Source: JBGZEX01 sp041846495 (lineage in GTDB: Bacteria; Bacteroidota; Bacteroidia; Bacteroidales; Marinifilaceae). Taken from it: a stretch of DNA of 14,310 nt. Position 1 is the first letter of the stretch. Each line of letters opens with the position of its first letter. The DNA is taken from contig JBGZEX010000073.1 of the NCBI GenBank assembly GCA_041846495.1, forward strand, positions 1 to 14,310, written 5' to 3'. The notes below the pieces were generated by a model, which saw only the letters and a list, made by a program, of their open reading frames with translations, had not been told where the DNA came from and did no database searches. Positions 7,052 to 14,310 of this stretch are shown piece by piece. The translations under genes and the position numbers were made by a program.

Positions 7052-8308
7052 ATGGAATTATTTTTATACAACACCGTATTGCTCCTTTACTCCCTTGCCA
7101 TACGGCTCGTTTCCCCTTTCCACAAAAAGGCTCGTCTCATTACAAAAGGCAGGAAAGAAAGTTTGGAGCGCATAAAAAAATTCCAACGCTTCCAAAACCG
7201 TCTCGTATGGTTCCATGCCGCATCTCTCGGGGAATTCGAACAGGGACGCCCCGTAATAGAGGCTCTAAAAGAAAAAGAACCGGACACAGTCATTGTACTC
7301 ACGTTTTTCTCTCCTTCCGGATATGAAATAAGAAAAAACTACAAGGGAGCCGACCATGTATTCTATCTTCCGCAAGATACCAAACGCAACGCCGAATTAT
7401 TCGTAAAAAAAATCGCTCCCGATGCAGCGGTATTCATAAAATACGAGTTCTGGTACCACTATCTTTACGAACTCCATAAAAACGAAATCGATACTTTTTT
7501 AATATCCGCCACTTTCAATAAAAATCAACCCTTCTTCAAATCCTGGGGGAAAATATACAAACGCATGCTCAAATTCTTTACCGTGATATTCGTACAGGAT
7601 AACGAATCGGTTTCCTTATTGAATTCCATCGGCATCAATAAAAACAAACATGCGGGAGACACAAGATTCGACAGAGTGAAACAAATAGCGGAAAATGCGC
7701 AGAAACTCGAAAAAATAGAAAAATTCCGCACCGACGGACGTCCCATTATCGTTTGCGGAAGCACATGGCCCGCAGACGAATCCATACTGCTCCGCTATAT
7801 CAATCAAAATTCCTATGACTATAAATGGATTATCGTTCCCCATGAAATCGACGAATCCCATATAAAAAACATCATTCGGAATTGTCAAAAAAGCATAGTC
7901 CGGTATTCCGACGAAAAAGCCGACTTCGCTTCGGCCGAAGTCCTTATTATAGATTGCATCGGCATATTATCCTCGGTATACGGATATGGGAAAATCGCCT
8001 ATATCGGAGGAGGATTCGGGACAGGCATTCACAATACGCTCGAAGCGGCCATATACGGAATTCCCGTAATTTTCGGCCCCAAATACGAAAAATTCAGAGA
8101 AGCGGTAGAGCTTATCGAAAACCAGGGAGCTTTTTCCATAAGCAACGAACAGGATTTCCGGGAAATCATCGACGAACTGAACGCAACGGACGAGCGGACG
8201 GAAGAATACGGCATCAGGGCCTATGCTTATACGAACACACAGTTCGGAGCTACGGAAATCATTATGAAACGACTTTGCAAATCTCCCGAAGACTCCGGCG
8301 AAGATTGA
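7052..8308 (+). CDS. waaA: 3-deoxy-D-manno-octulosonic acid (Kdo) transferase
   Basis: Transfers Kdo from CMP-Kdo to the lipid A precursor at the inner face of the cytoplasmic membrane, the first step of LPS core synthesis. The 418 residues match the GT30 family in length and order. There is an N-terminal hydrophobic anchor at about 5-22, then HAASLGEFEQ at 55-64 with the proposed catalytic Glu61. These are followed by TFFSPSGYE at about 84-92, KYEFWYHYL at 130-138 and AGDTRFDRV at about 206-214. The C-terminal donor-binding half has CGSTWPADE, VPHEIDESH and GGGFGTGIHNTLEAAIYG, the usual HN-LE motif. The ATG at 7052 starts the membrane anchor. A perfect -7 promoter box lies just upstream. The last 47 bp overlap the convergent HAD gene. 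Its presence confirms an outer membrane with lipid A. Confidence 0.95.
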   Translation: MELFLYNTVLLLYSLAIRLVSPFHKKARLITKGRKESLERIKKFQRFQNRLVWFHAASLGEFEQGRPVIEALKEKEPDTVIVLTFFSPSGYEIRKNYKGADHVFYLPQDTKRNAELFVKKIAPDAAVFIKYEFWYHYLYELHKNEIDTFLISATFNKNQPFFKSWGKIYKRMLKFFTVIFVQDNESVSLLNSIGINKNKHAGDTRFDRVKQIAENAQKLEKIEKFRTDGRPIIVCGSTWPADESILLRYINQNSYDYKWIIVPHEIDESHIKNIIRNCQKSIVRYSDEKADFASAEVLIIDCIGILSSVYGYGKIAYIGGGFGTGIHNTLEAAIYGIPVIFGPKYEKFREAVELIENQGAFSISNEQDFREIIDELNATDERTEEYGIRAYAYTNTQFGATEIIMKRLCKSPEDSGED

Positions 8309-8897
8309 GAATCGAAATGATTTCGTCGTAACCTTTGGAGCGTTCGACAAAATGAACGGTATGCATTCCGAAACGGGCGGCAGCTTCCACATTTTCTTTT
8401 AAATCGTCTATAAAAAGCGTCTCCTTGGGATTCAGTCCGTAACGTTCCAAAAGTATACGATATATCCGTTCTTCCGGTTTTACGGTTTTCTCCAAAGCCG
8501 ATATCACCTTGCCGTCGAAAAGCCGAAACACCTCTCTCTTATCGAGGTATTCGTAAAAAGGCACGGACATATTGGACAAGCAATAAAGCGGATATCCTTC
8601 TTTATGCAAATAACGAATCATATGTTCGGTTTCCGGTATGTTGACGAGAGAATCGCGCACGAAAAAACCGAAATCCCAACTGTCTTCCACCGAAGCCCCC
8701 GACACCTCCGACAATTTATTAACGATATGCTCCATATCCACCGTACCCCGGTCGAAATCCGTCCAATAGGTCTTAAAGAAATAACTGTCGGCCAATACGT
8801 TGGCCAATCGTATATCTCCTTTGTATTCCCGACGCACCTTTTCCGCATCCCAATCCAACACGACTCCTCCTAAATCGAACACTACATTCCTTATCAT
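8262..8897 (-). CDS. HAD-superfamily phosphatase (YihX-like)
   Basis: A 211-residue haloacid-dehalogenase-type hydrolase, likely a small-molecule phosphatase in the cytoplasm; its substrate is unknown. Motif I is VVFDLGGVVLDWD with nucleophile Asp8. The Gly in place of the usual second Asp is also seen in the glucose-1-phosphatase YihX group. Motif II is CLSNMS (Ser108, Asn109), motif III is Lys140 in the KPEERIY segment, and motif IV is the paired Asp164-Asp165 in LFIDDLKENVEAA. The cap is helical and inserted between motifs I and II, as in subfamily IA. An earlier in-frame ATG (9008) exists, but the ATG at 8897 gives the family's normal N-terminus, and a -7 box lies 24 nt before it, inside the longer version. 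The 3' end overlaps waaA by 47 bp on the opposite strand. Confidence 0.88.
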   Translation of the reverse strand: MIRNVVFDLGGVVLDWDAEKVRREYKGDIRLANVLADSYFFKTYWTDFDRGTVDMEHIVNKLSEVSGASVEDSWDFGFFVRDSLVNIPETEHMIRYLHKEGYPLYCLSNMSVPFYEYLDKREVFRLFDGKVISALEKTVKPEERIYRILLERYGLNPKETLFIDDLKENVEAAARFGMHTVHFVERSKGYDEIISILNLRRSLREICKVVS

Positions 8898-8921
8898 ATC
8901 TTTTCCGTTTATTCTTCCGCA

Positions 8922-8929
8922 CAAACTTA
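8922..8929 (-). promoter_or_regulatory. HAD gene -7 promoter box
   Basis: TAAGTTTG on the - strand fits TAnnTTTG and lies 24 nt upstream of the chosen start codon. No clear -33 element was found. Its position supports the shorter start. Confidence 0.45.
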
Positions 8930-9116
8930 ATGAAATTTCTCGATTTATAAATAGTACGGGTAAAAATGAAAATAGTTCCGATAAATAATCCGCCTCCTTT
9001 TTTCCCAAGTATTTATCATTATTCGGAAATATGTATTTTAAATACGTGTGATTCTCAAAATATTATCGACCACCGGTACGAAATTGCAAAAATGCGACAA
9101 AAAAATTGCCGGAATG

Positions 9117-9147
9117 TTTGCAGGGAAATAAAAAAAACGTAATTTTG
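9117..9147 (+). promoter_or_regulatory. tRNA-Leu promoter
   Basis: TTTG (9117-9120), a 19-nt spacer and TAATTTTG (9140-9147) make a full match to the Bacteroidetes -33/-7 promoter, ending 12 nt before the mature tRNA 5' end. This is the best promoter in the window. Confidence 0.8.
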
Positions 9148-9156
9148 CCGTCGATT

Positions 9157-9245
<89 letters not shown>

Positions 9246-9337
9246 CCGAATAAAAAAACTGTCCCGGAATCATTCGCTAAAGAAACTCTTTTTAACAAAA
9301 TATCCTCTTCAAAAACGATATTCCATAAATTATTCGT

Positions 9338-9345
9338 TATATTTG
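9338..9345 (+). promoter_or_regulatory. ung -7 promoter box
   Basis: TATATTTG exactly matches TAnnTTTG and lies 29 nt before the ung start codon. No obvious -33 TTTG was found 19-21 nt upstream. Confidence 0.5.
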
Positions 9346-9374
9346 CAATGCTTCCAATCAGGATAAATTGAAAT

Positions 9375-10040
9375 ATGGATGTAAAAATCGAGGATTCGTG
9401 GAAAATGCAATTACTCCCCGAATTCGAAAAAGAATACTTTTCCGACCTCGTCCGTTTTATAAAGGACGAATATGCCAAACACCGGATATTTCCGCCGGGA
9501 AAACTCATATTCAACGCTTTCAACACCTGTCCTTTCGATAAGGTGAAAGTCGTCATTATCGGACAGGACCCCTATCACGGCACAGGCCAGGCCCATGGAC
9601 TGTGTTTTTCCGTCCCCGACGGCGTAGAACAGCCTCCTTCTCTCCAGAATATTTTCAAAGAAATACAAGAGGATACGGGAACTCCCGTTCCCCGCTCGGG
9701 GAACCTCGAGCGCTGGGCACACCAGGGAGTGCTTTTATTGAATGCCACTCTCACCGTCCGGGCTCATAATGCAGGTTCGCATCAGGGAAAAGGCTGGGAA
9801 GAATTCACCGATGCCGCTATCCGGCGACTCGCCGAAAAACGGGAAAACATCGTTTTCATGCTATGGGGCAACTACGCCCAACGTAAAGGAGCCTTTATAG
9901 ATCCGAAAAAACATCTCGTCCTCAAATCCGTACACCCGTCACCCCTTTCCGCCAACAGAGGCGGCTGGTTCGGCAATAAACATTTCAGCAAAGCAAATGC
10001 TTATCTCGAAGCACACGGTATTTCTCCCGTAATATGGTAA
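9375..10040 (+). CDS. ung: Uracil-DNA glycosylase
   Basis: Cuts uracil from DNA as the first step of base-excision repair. The 221 residues are the normal size for family 1. GQDPYHG at 63-69 holds the water-activating Asp65, PPSLQNIFKE at about 87-96 is the conserved Pro/Ser loop, and LLLNATLTV at about 120-128 contains the uracil-binding Asn. HPSPLS at 187-192 is the leucine-loop motif with catalytic His187. The ATG at 9375 is preceded by an exact -7 promoter box and gives the family's short N-terminus (EDSWK). The gene stands alone between a tRNA gene and fba on the same strand, each with its own promoter box, so it is probably transcribed singly. Confidence 0.97.
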   Translation: MDVKIEDSWKMQLLPEFEKEYFSDLVRFIKDEYAKHRIFPPGKLIFNAFNTCPFDKVKVVIIGQDPYHGTGQAHGLCFSVPDGVEQPPSLQNIFKEIQEDTGTPVPRSGNLERWAHQGVLLLNATLTVRAHNAGSHQGKGWEEFTDAAIRRLAEKRENIVFMLWGNYAQRKGAFIDPKKHLVLKSVHPSPLSANRGGWFGNKHFSKANAYLEAHGISPVIW

Positions 10041-10086
10041 ACAAGCCGATATTCCCGGAAACACCGTTTATATCAAAAATAAATCT

Positions 10087-10094
10087 TATATTTG
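10087..10094 (+). promoter_or_regulatory. fba -7 promoter box
   Basis: TATATTTG exactly matches the Bacteroidetes -7 consensus, 31 nt before the fba ATG. The -33 region (gttta near 10066) matches only partly. Confidence 0.55.
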
Positions 10095-10125
10095 TAATAA
10101 ATTATCACTCATAAACCTTAACATC

Positions 10126-11121
10126 ATGGTAAATTATAAGAATTTAGGCTTGGTGAACAGCCGTGAGCTTTTCAAAAAAGCAATGGAAGGAAAATATGCC
10201 ATTGCTGCTTTCAACTTCAACAATATGGAGCAACTTCAGGCCATCATACAAGCCTGCGTAGAGGCAAAATCCCCCGTCATCCTCCAAGTTTCGAGCGGAG
10301 CGCGGAAATATGCCAATCAAACACTCCTGCGCTACATGGCAGAAGGAGCCGTAGCATACGCTAAAGAGCTCGGTCTCGATATACCCATCGTACTCCATCT
10401 GGATCACGGAGACAGTTTCGAACTTTGCAAAAGCTGTATCGAAATGGGTTTTTCCTCCGTTATGATAGACGGTTCCTCCCATCCCTATGAGGAAAATATC
10501 GCCCTTACCAAAAAAGTAGTGGACTACGCCCATCAATATGACGTTACCGTAGAAGGTGAATTGGGCGTACTTGCCGGTATCGAAGACGAAGTACAAGCCG
10601 AAACCCATACCTATACCCGTCCGGAAGAAGTGGAAGATTTCGTAAAACGCACGGGAGTGGATTCTTTAGCCATATCCATAGGTACCTCCCATGGAGCCAA
10701 TAAATTCAAACCCGAACAATGCACTCGGGATAAAAACGGCGTATTGGTTCCCCCTCCTCTCCGCTTTGACATCCTTAAGGAAATAGAAAAACGCATTCCC
10801 GGATTCCCCATCGTACTCCACGGAAGTTCTTCCGTACCTCAGGACTTGGTGGCAACCATCAATAAATACGGAGGAAATCTGAAAGATGCCATCGGTATAC
10901 CCGAAGAACAACTCCGGGAAGCTGCAAAATCCGCCGTCTGCAAAATTAACATCGACTCCGACGGACGCCTTGCAATGACGGCAGCCGTACGCGAACACTT
11001 CGCCTTACATCCGGCGGACTTCGATCCCAGAAAATATCTCGGACCGGCACGGCAATCACTCAAAGAACTTTACAAACACAAATTGGTAAATGTGCTCGGA
11101 AGCGCCGATACTGTAAAATAA
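10126..11121 (+). CDS. fba: Class II fructose-bisphosphate aldolase
   Basis: Zinc-dependent aldolase that splits fructose 1,6-bisphosphate into glyceraldehyde 3-phosphate and dihydroxyacetone phosphate in glycolysis, and the reverse in gluconeogenesis. The 331-residue product is close to the usual Bacteroides enzyme in length and sequence. AAFNFNNMEQLQAI at about 27-40 is the conserved N-terminal strand. HLDHGD at 91-96 holds the catalytic Asp and a metal His; EGELG (143-147) is a further conserved motif. GTSHG (186-190) and LHGSSSVP (231-238) provide the other metal and phosphate-binding residues. KINIDSDGRLA and DPRKYLGPAR mark the C-terminal part. The start at 10126 begins the family's MVNYKNLGLVN terminus. 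The codons look like those of a well-expressed gene. A perfect palindrome follows the stop by 11 bp. Confidence 0.96.
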   Translation: MVNYKNLGLVNSRELFKKAMEGKYAIAAFNFNNMEQLQAIIQACVEAKSPVILQVSSGARKYANQTLLRYMAEGAVAYAKELGLDIPIVLHLDHGDSFELCKSCIEMGFSSVMIDGSSHPYEENIALTKKVVDYAHQYDVTVEGELGVLAGIEDEVQAETHTYTRPEEVEDFVKRTGVDSLAISIGTSHGANKFKPEQCTRDKNGVLVPPPLRFDILKEIEKRIPGFPIVLHGSSSVPQDLVATINKYGGNLKDAIGIPEEQLREAAKSAVCKINIDSDGRLAMTAAVREHFALHPADFDPRKYLGPARQSLKELYKHKLVNVLGSADTVK

Positions 11122-11132
11122 TTTTTTCGACT

Positions 11133-11170
11133 GCAAATCGGTCGGGAATTCGAATTCCCGACCGATTTGC
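11133..11170 (+). terminator. Perfect 38-bp palindrome, possible fba terminator
   Basis: Two 19-nt arms are exact reverse complements around the centre TTCGAA (axis between 11151 and 11152), starting 11 bp after the fba stop. In RNA it would form a stem of about 17 bp. On the + strand the arm is followed by CCAATAAAC, so the U-run of a classical intrinsic terminator is absent. A T6 run lies before it (11123-11128). The position suggests termination or 3'-end protection. Confidence 0.55.
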
Positions 11171-11212
11171 CCAATAAACAACCTCAAAAACATACCGGAT
11201 AAATATAAATCC

Positions 11213-11776
11213 ATGCTCGACTTCTTAGACCAATACCCCATACTCCTTCCTATAATCATTTTCTTCGGCAGAATAATAGACGTTGCTTTAGGCACTTTAA
11301 GAATCATATTCGTATCCAAAGGAGAAAAATACAAAGCGCCGCTCATCGGTTTTTTCGAGGTATTCATATGGATAGTCGTCATATCGCAAGTCTTCTCCAA
11401 GGCCAATGATCTCTTGTCTTATATAAGCTACGCTGCGGGATATGCCGCAGGAAATTATGTGGGCATCATACTCGAACAAAGAATTGCATTCGGCATACTG
11501 GTATGTAAAATATATACCAACAAAGAACCCTTCCCTCTCATGGCGGAATTGAACGGTCAAGGCTACGGAACCACGCTTTTCGAAGGTATGGGATCCCATA
11601 AAAAAGTCTATATAGTCGAGATGGTTATCGAACGGAAAGCTCTGAAAAAAACAGACCGTATCATACACGACTTCGATCCGGATACATTTTATACGGTCGA
11701 AGATATCAGAATGCGTAAAAAAGGCATATTCCCGAAATCCGCCGCATTCATCAAAAGATGGCGCCAGGGGAAATAA
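11213..11776 (+). CDS. DUF2179/DUF5698 (UPF0316) membrane protein
   Basis: A 187-residue inner-membrane protein of the UPF0316 group; its biochemical role is unknown. Three hydrophobic segments are visible at about 8-29 (with the family's GRIIDVALGTLR motif running off the first), 42-61 and 67-89. A cytoplasmic DUF2179 domain of about 95 residues follows, with GQGYGTTLFEGMGS at about 115-128 and a C-terminal DPDTFYTVEDIR motif. DUF2179 resembles the C-terminal domain of YitT-type proteins. The ATG at 11213 puts the first TM at the N-terminus. The ECF sigma gene starts 9 bp after the stop, so the two are very likely co-transcribed. No good promoter box is visible in the 91-bp gap after fba. 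Confidence 0.88.
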   Translation: MLDFLDQYPILLPIIIFFGRIIDVALGTLRIIFVSKGEKYKAPLIGFFEVFIWIVVISQVFSKANDLLSYISYAAGYAAGNYVGIILEQRIAFGILVCKIYTNKEPFPLMAELNGQGYGTTLFEGMGSHKKVYIVEMVIERKALKKTDRIIHDFDPDTFYTVEDIRMRKKGIFPKSAAFIKRWRQGK

Positions 11777-11785
11777 AGGCCTGTT

Positions 11786-12340
11786 ATGAAAAACCGGAAA
11801 TACTTTAAATTCGAAGAGGGAAACATCATTTTATTCGAAGATTTTTTCAATTCGAATTTCTCCAAATTCCGGACCTTTGCCTCCCGTTTCATTCCCTCAT
11901 CCCTATCCGAAGATATCGTCCAGGACGTATTCGCTCTCCTGTGGGAATTATCTCCGGACAAATTCAACTCGGAGCCCATGCTGCAAGCTTTCGTCTATAA
12001 GAGCATATACAACCGCTGCCTGAACAAATTGAAATCCGTAAAAACGAGAGAACGTTTTTCCACCGCCTACCTGCAGGCCAACGGCAATTATTTACAGGAG
12101 GCCGTATTCTGTGAAGAAAAAAATCATTCCATTTACGCTGCAATCAATCGTTTGAGTTCCCAACAAAAACAGGTTATTCTCAAACATCTCCAAGGTAAAA
12201 GCAATGCGGAGATCGCCCGGGAAATGAAAATATCCGAAACCACCGTAAAAACACATAAATTATCCGCCTACAAAAACCTGCGCACCTATCTCAAAGATTT
12301 ATTGCCCGTTTGCTGCCTTATATCGAGTATGATTTGTTAA
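11786..12340 (+). CDS. ECF-type RNA polymerase sigma factor (Bacteroidetes family)
   Basis: A 184-residue sigma-70-family factor of the ECF type, expected to direct RNA polymerase to a small set of promoters. Region 2 spans about 15-85, with FFNSNFSKFRTFASRF, the core-binding DIVQDVFALLWE at 43-54 and a KSIYNRCLNKLK stretch. Region 4 spans about 117-170, with INRLSSQQKQVILKHLQGKSNAEIAREM and the helix-turn-helix ISETTVKTHKLSAYKNLR. The C-terminal 12 residues are hydrophobic and Cys-containing (LLPVCCLISSMIC), a tail also seen in some members of this group. Most such factors in Bacteroidetes are followed by a FecR-like anti-sigma gene and often susC/susD; none is present here. It lies 9 bp downstream of the DUF2179 gene and converges on a truncated peptidase gene. 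Confidence 0.9.
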   Translation: MKNRKYFKFEEGNIILFEDFFNSNFSKFRTFASRFIPSSLSEDIVQDVFALLWELSPDKFNSEPMLQAFVYKSIYNRCLNKLKSVKTRERFSTAYLQANGNYLQEAVFCEEKNHSIYAAINRLSSQQKQVILKHLQGKSNAEIAREMKISETTVKTHKLSAYKNLRTYLKDLLPVCCLISSMIC

Positions 12341-12540
12341 AAAATTATACACTCAAGCAAAACTTATCAAAGCTACAAAGTGACACTCTATTCTTCAATA
12401 AGATAGTTCTTTTCTAATTTTTCTCTCAGGAAATCAGCCCTAATTTTTATATTCAAATCAAAAAGGTTTATCGAACAACAATAATTAAAAATAGCTCTAA
12501 TCTATAAATTCATTCGTTCCGATTCAAAAACAGTCCATAC

Positions 12541-14244
12541 CTAATCCCCAATAAACTTATCTATATTATAAAACTTTTCACAAGAATAATCTTCCAACAA
12601 ATATTTGGCAAAATGAAACCATAAATAACGTTCTGCAAATTTCAGTGCCTGACCACTTTGTACATGTCCTTGTTGTGGAAAAATCATCAAATCGAATTTT
12701 TTCCCGGCATTCACCAATGCATTCACTAACCTATAGGTAGATGCCGGATGAACATTATCGTCCATCCCTCCTGCCATAAGCAATAAATGTCCTTTCATCC
12801 GATATACTAAATCCATATTTGTCGGTACATTACATGAAAATACACTGTCGCAATCCTTACTCCCTTTTTCTACCTTAACTCCATGATGAATCTCACTCCA
12901 CAAACGATTAAATATATTGTTATCATGATTCCCCGCTCCGGAAACAGCTGCTTTATAAAAATCCGGATATTTGCACAAAGCGGTTACCGCCATAAAACCT
13001 CCTCCCGAATAACCGAATATTCCCACCCGGGAAATATCCATATAAGAAAATCGGGAAGCTAATTGTTCCAGCCCGTATTTATGATCAGCCAAAGGATAAT
13101 CCCTAAGTTTTCCATAACCGAAAGAACTATAACATTTATCCCGAATGGGATTCCCACCTCTATGCCCCATGGAAATCACAATAAAACCCAATTGAGCTAA
13201 AGGACAGGCATTATTCGAAACCACAGAATTTATCGTGAATCCCACATCCATCCCTTCCGTTTGAGGTCCGGGATATACGTATTCGATCACCGGATATTTC
13301 TTCGTCGAATCAAAATCCTCAGGTTTATATATTACTCCATATAAATCCGTTATTCCGTCTGCTGCTTTTACAGTAAATCGTTCCGGCTTACGCCAACCGG
13401 ATTCATAAAGCCTCCTTAAATCGACTTTTTCCAATTCCATAAGAATATTGCCTGCTTTATCCCTCAAAACAATATGAGGTTCCTTATCAACTCGGGAAAA
13501 ATTATCCACAAAATATCGGTTATTTCTACTGAAAAACACATTATGTGTCGCATTCTCGGGAGTCAATAATTTCATGGCATTTGTCTTATCCAAAGAAACT
13601 TTATACTCCATCGAATAATAAGGAGACACTCCTTTTTCTTTCCCGTATGCACTCATATAAATCTCGCGTCGAGAAGTATCTATCCGATGTATGGCCCCGG
13701 CCGTCCAATTACCCGAAGTTATCCTGTTTTTTAAATTACCCTCCCTATCATACAAATAATAATGTCCATTTCCCGTTCTCTCTGACCAAAAAATCATCTC
13801 TTCTCCTCCATTTATTACTGTAAAATACGAATTCCATGGTGAAATATAAGGTTGAGTTTTATCCCGAATCAACACACGTACATCTCCCGTTTCTGTATCG
13901 GCCACACAAATTTCTTGTTCATTATATCTCCGATTTATCCTTTGAAAATAAAGTTTACTCGAATTTTGCAACAAATGTAAATAGCATAAAACCCATTGAT
14001 CTTGCCAATGCTCTGCTTTTATCCATGTCAATTTACGAGTGGATATATCGATTATTCCAATACGGGGCTGAGCTACATAAAGGGAGCCGGGAATTTCGTA
14101 CTTATAGGAAACCACTTGAGGACGGGGCGTCTTAAGATAATCCAATAGGAACATCTCCTTTACTTTACGTTCATCATAACGTATGAAAAAAATTTTCTTG
14201 GAATCCTCAAACCAACGTGCGATACATTTTACGGAGGATGTAAA
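12541..14244 (-). pseudogene. 5'-truncated dipeptidyl-peptidase IV-like serine peptidase (family S9)
   Basis: The C-terminal two thirds of an S9 peptidase. From the ATG at 14154, 537 residues contain the later beta-propeller blades and the complete alpha/beta-hydrolase domain: Ser383 in GYSGGG (381-386), the Asp465/Asp466 pair in GGMDDNVHP and His497 in QQGH. HRGGNP at 331-336 is the usual strand before the fold's nucleophile elbow region. The same frame continues 30 codons before this ATG with clear family sequence (ARWFEDSKKIFFIRYDERK), then meets TAA at 14247-14245. Family members usually have 700-850 residues with a signal peptide and the first propeller blades, all missing here. The AT-rich codon use differs from the fba and ung genes. 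The break coincides with an element-like inverted repeat, so interruption by insertion is likely. An enzyme lacking the export signal is unlikely to work. Confidence 0.8.
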
Positions 14245-14310
14245 TTAAACTGTGTCAGTAAAGACTAAAATATTATTTTTGCTAACACAGTTTTTTTTTA
14301 TGAAAGCAGA
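14245..14310. mobile_element. Probable end of an inserted element (runs off window)
   Basis: Peptidase-like coding sequence ends at about 14244 and is followed by AAACTGTGTCAG, a short AT-rich stretch, the inverted copy and T9. An ATG at 14300 directly follows the T-run and opens a frame reading MKA to the window end, possibly a transposase start. ACTGTGT-type termini occur in several transposase families, but I cannot assign one. No target duplication can be tested because the other end lies outside. Confidence 0.4.
14247..14299 (+). repeat. Imperfect inverted repeat with T9 tail
   Basis: AAACTGTGTCAG (14247-14258) pairs with CTAACACAGTTT (14282-14293), 11 of 12 positions, across a 23-nt AT-rich loop. 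Nine T residues run from 14291 to 14299. Read on the + strand this is terminator-like; read as DNA it is a short element with inward-facing ends. Confidence 0.7.

Noticed and set aside
7929..7940. 12-bp palindrome CTTCGGCCGAAG in waaA
   Set aside because: Internal to a well-conserved coding region; no regulatory context.
12341..12540. AT-rich gap between the sigma gene and the peptidase remnant, checked for a small RNA, anti-sigma remnant or terminator
   Set aside because: No stable hairpin, promoter box or coding pattern could be supported by eye.

Overview
The window looks like chromosomal DNA of a Bacteroidales bacterium (Bacteroidota). The signs are Bacteroidetes-type promoters (TAnnTTTG boxes, usually about 20-30 nt before the start codon, with little use of Shine-Dalgarno sites), a Bacteroides-type class II aldolase, an InlB/Listeria-Bacteroides repeat protein, a GLUG-type surface protein, a PorT-like outer-membrane barrel, lipopolysaccharide synthesis (waaA) and an expansion-type ECF sigma factor. 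I cannot name the genus.

Left block (1-4897, all + strand, visibly richer in G+C than the rest): a cell-envelope or surface locus. It holds the C-terminal part of a protein with two InlB B-repeats and two copies of a beta-helix-like domain; a two-TM protein of unknown function whose stop overlaps (ATGA) the start of a secreted GLUG-motif protein; an outer-membrane beta-barrel protein; and the frameshifted remains of what looks like another barrel protein. Two small sequence signals could vary expression: a G8 tract in the first gene, and an A_AAA_AAC heptamer whose -1 frame is open straight into the next gene.

Middle block (4913-11121): housekeeping genes. On the - strand are metK (AdoMet synthase) and a ProXp-ala/YbaK-type tRNA editing protein. 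On the + strand is waaA (Kdo transferase), whose end overlaps that of a convergent HAD phosphatase gene by 47 bp. Then come tRNA-Leu(CAA) with a near-ideal promoter, ung (uracil-DNA glycosylase) and fba (class II aldolase). A perfect 38-bp palindrome lies just after fba.

Right block (11213-14310): a DUF2179/DUF5698 membrane protein gene is followed 9 bp later by an ECF sigma factor gene with no anti-sigma gene beside it. Convergent to these lies an AT-rich, 5'-truncated dipeptidyl-peptidase-IV-like gene. Its reading frame can be followed 30 codons upstream of the first ATG and then stops abruptly at a sequence with an imperfect inverted repeat and nine T residues. This is probably the end of an inserted element that runs off the window.

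The 4556-4912 stretch holds only the barrel-like remnant. The other gaps are under 300 bp and hold the promoters and hairpins listed; 12341-12540, between two convergent genes, shows no clear terminator or gene. No CRISPR array, rRNA or complete insertion sequence is visible. I see no confident new defence or mobile system. The best leads are the possible programmed frameshift and the interrupted peptidase gene.
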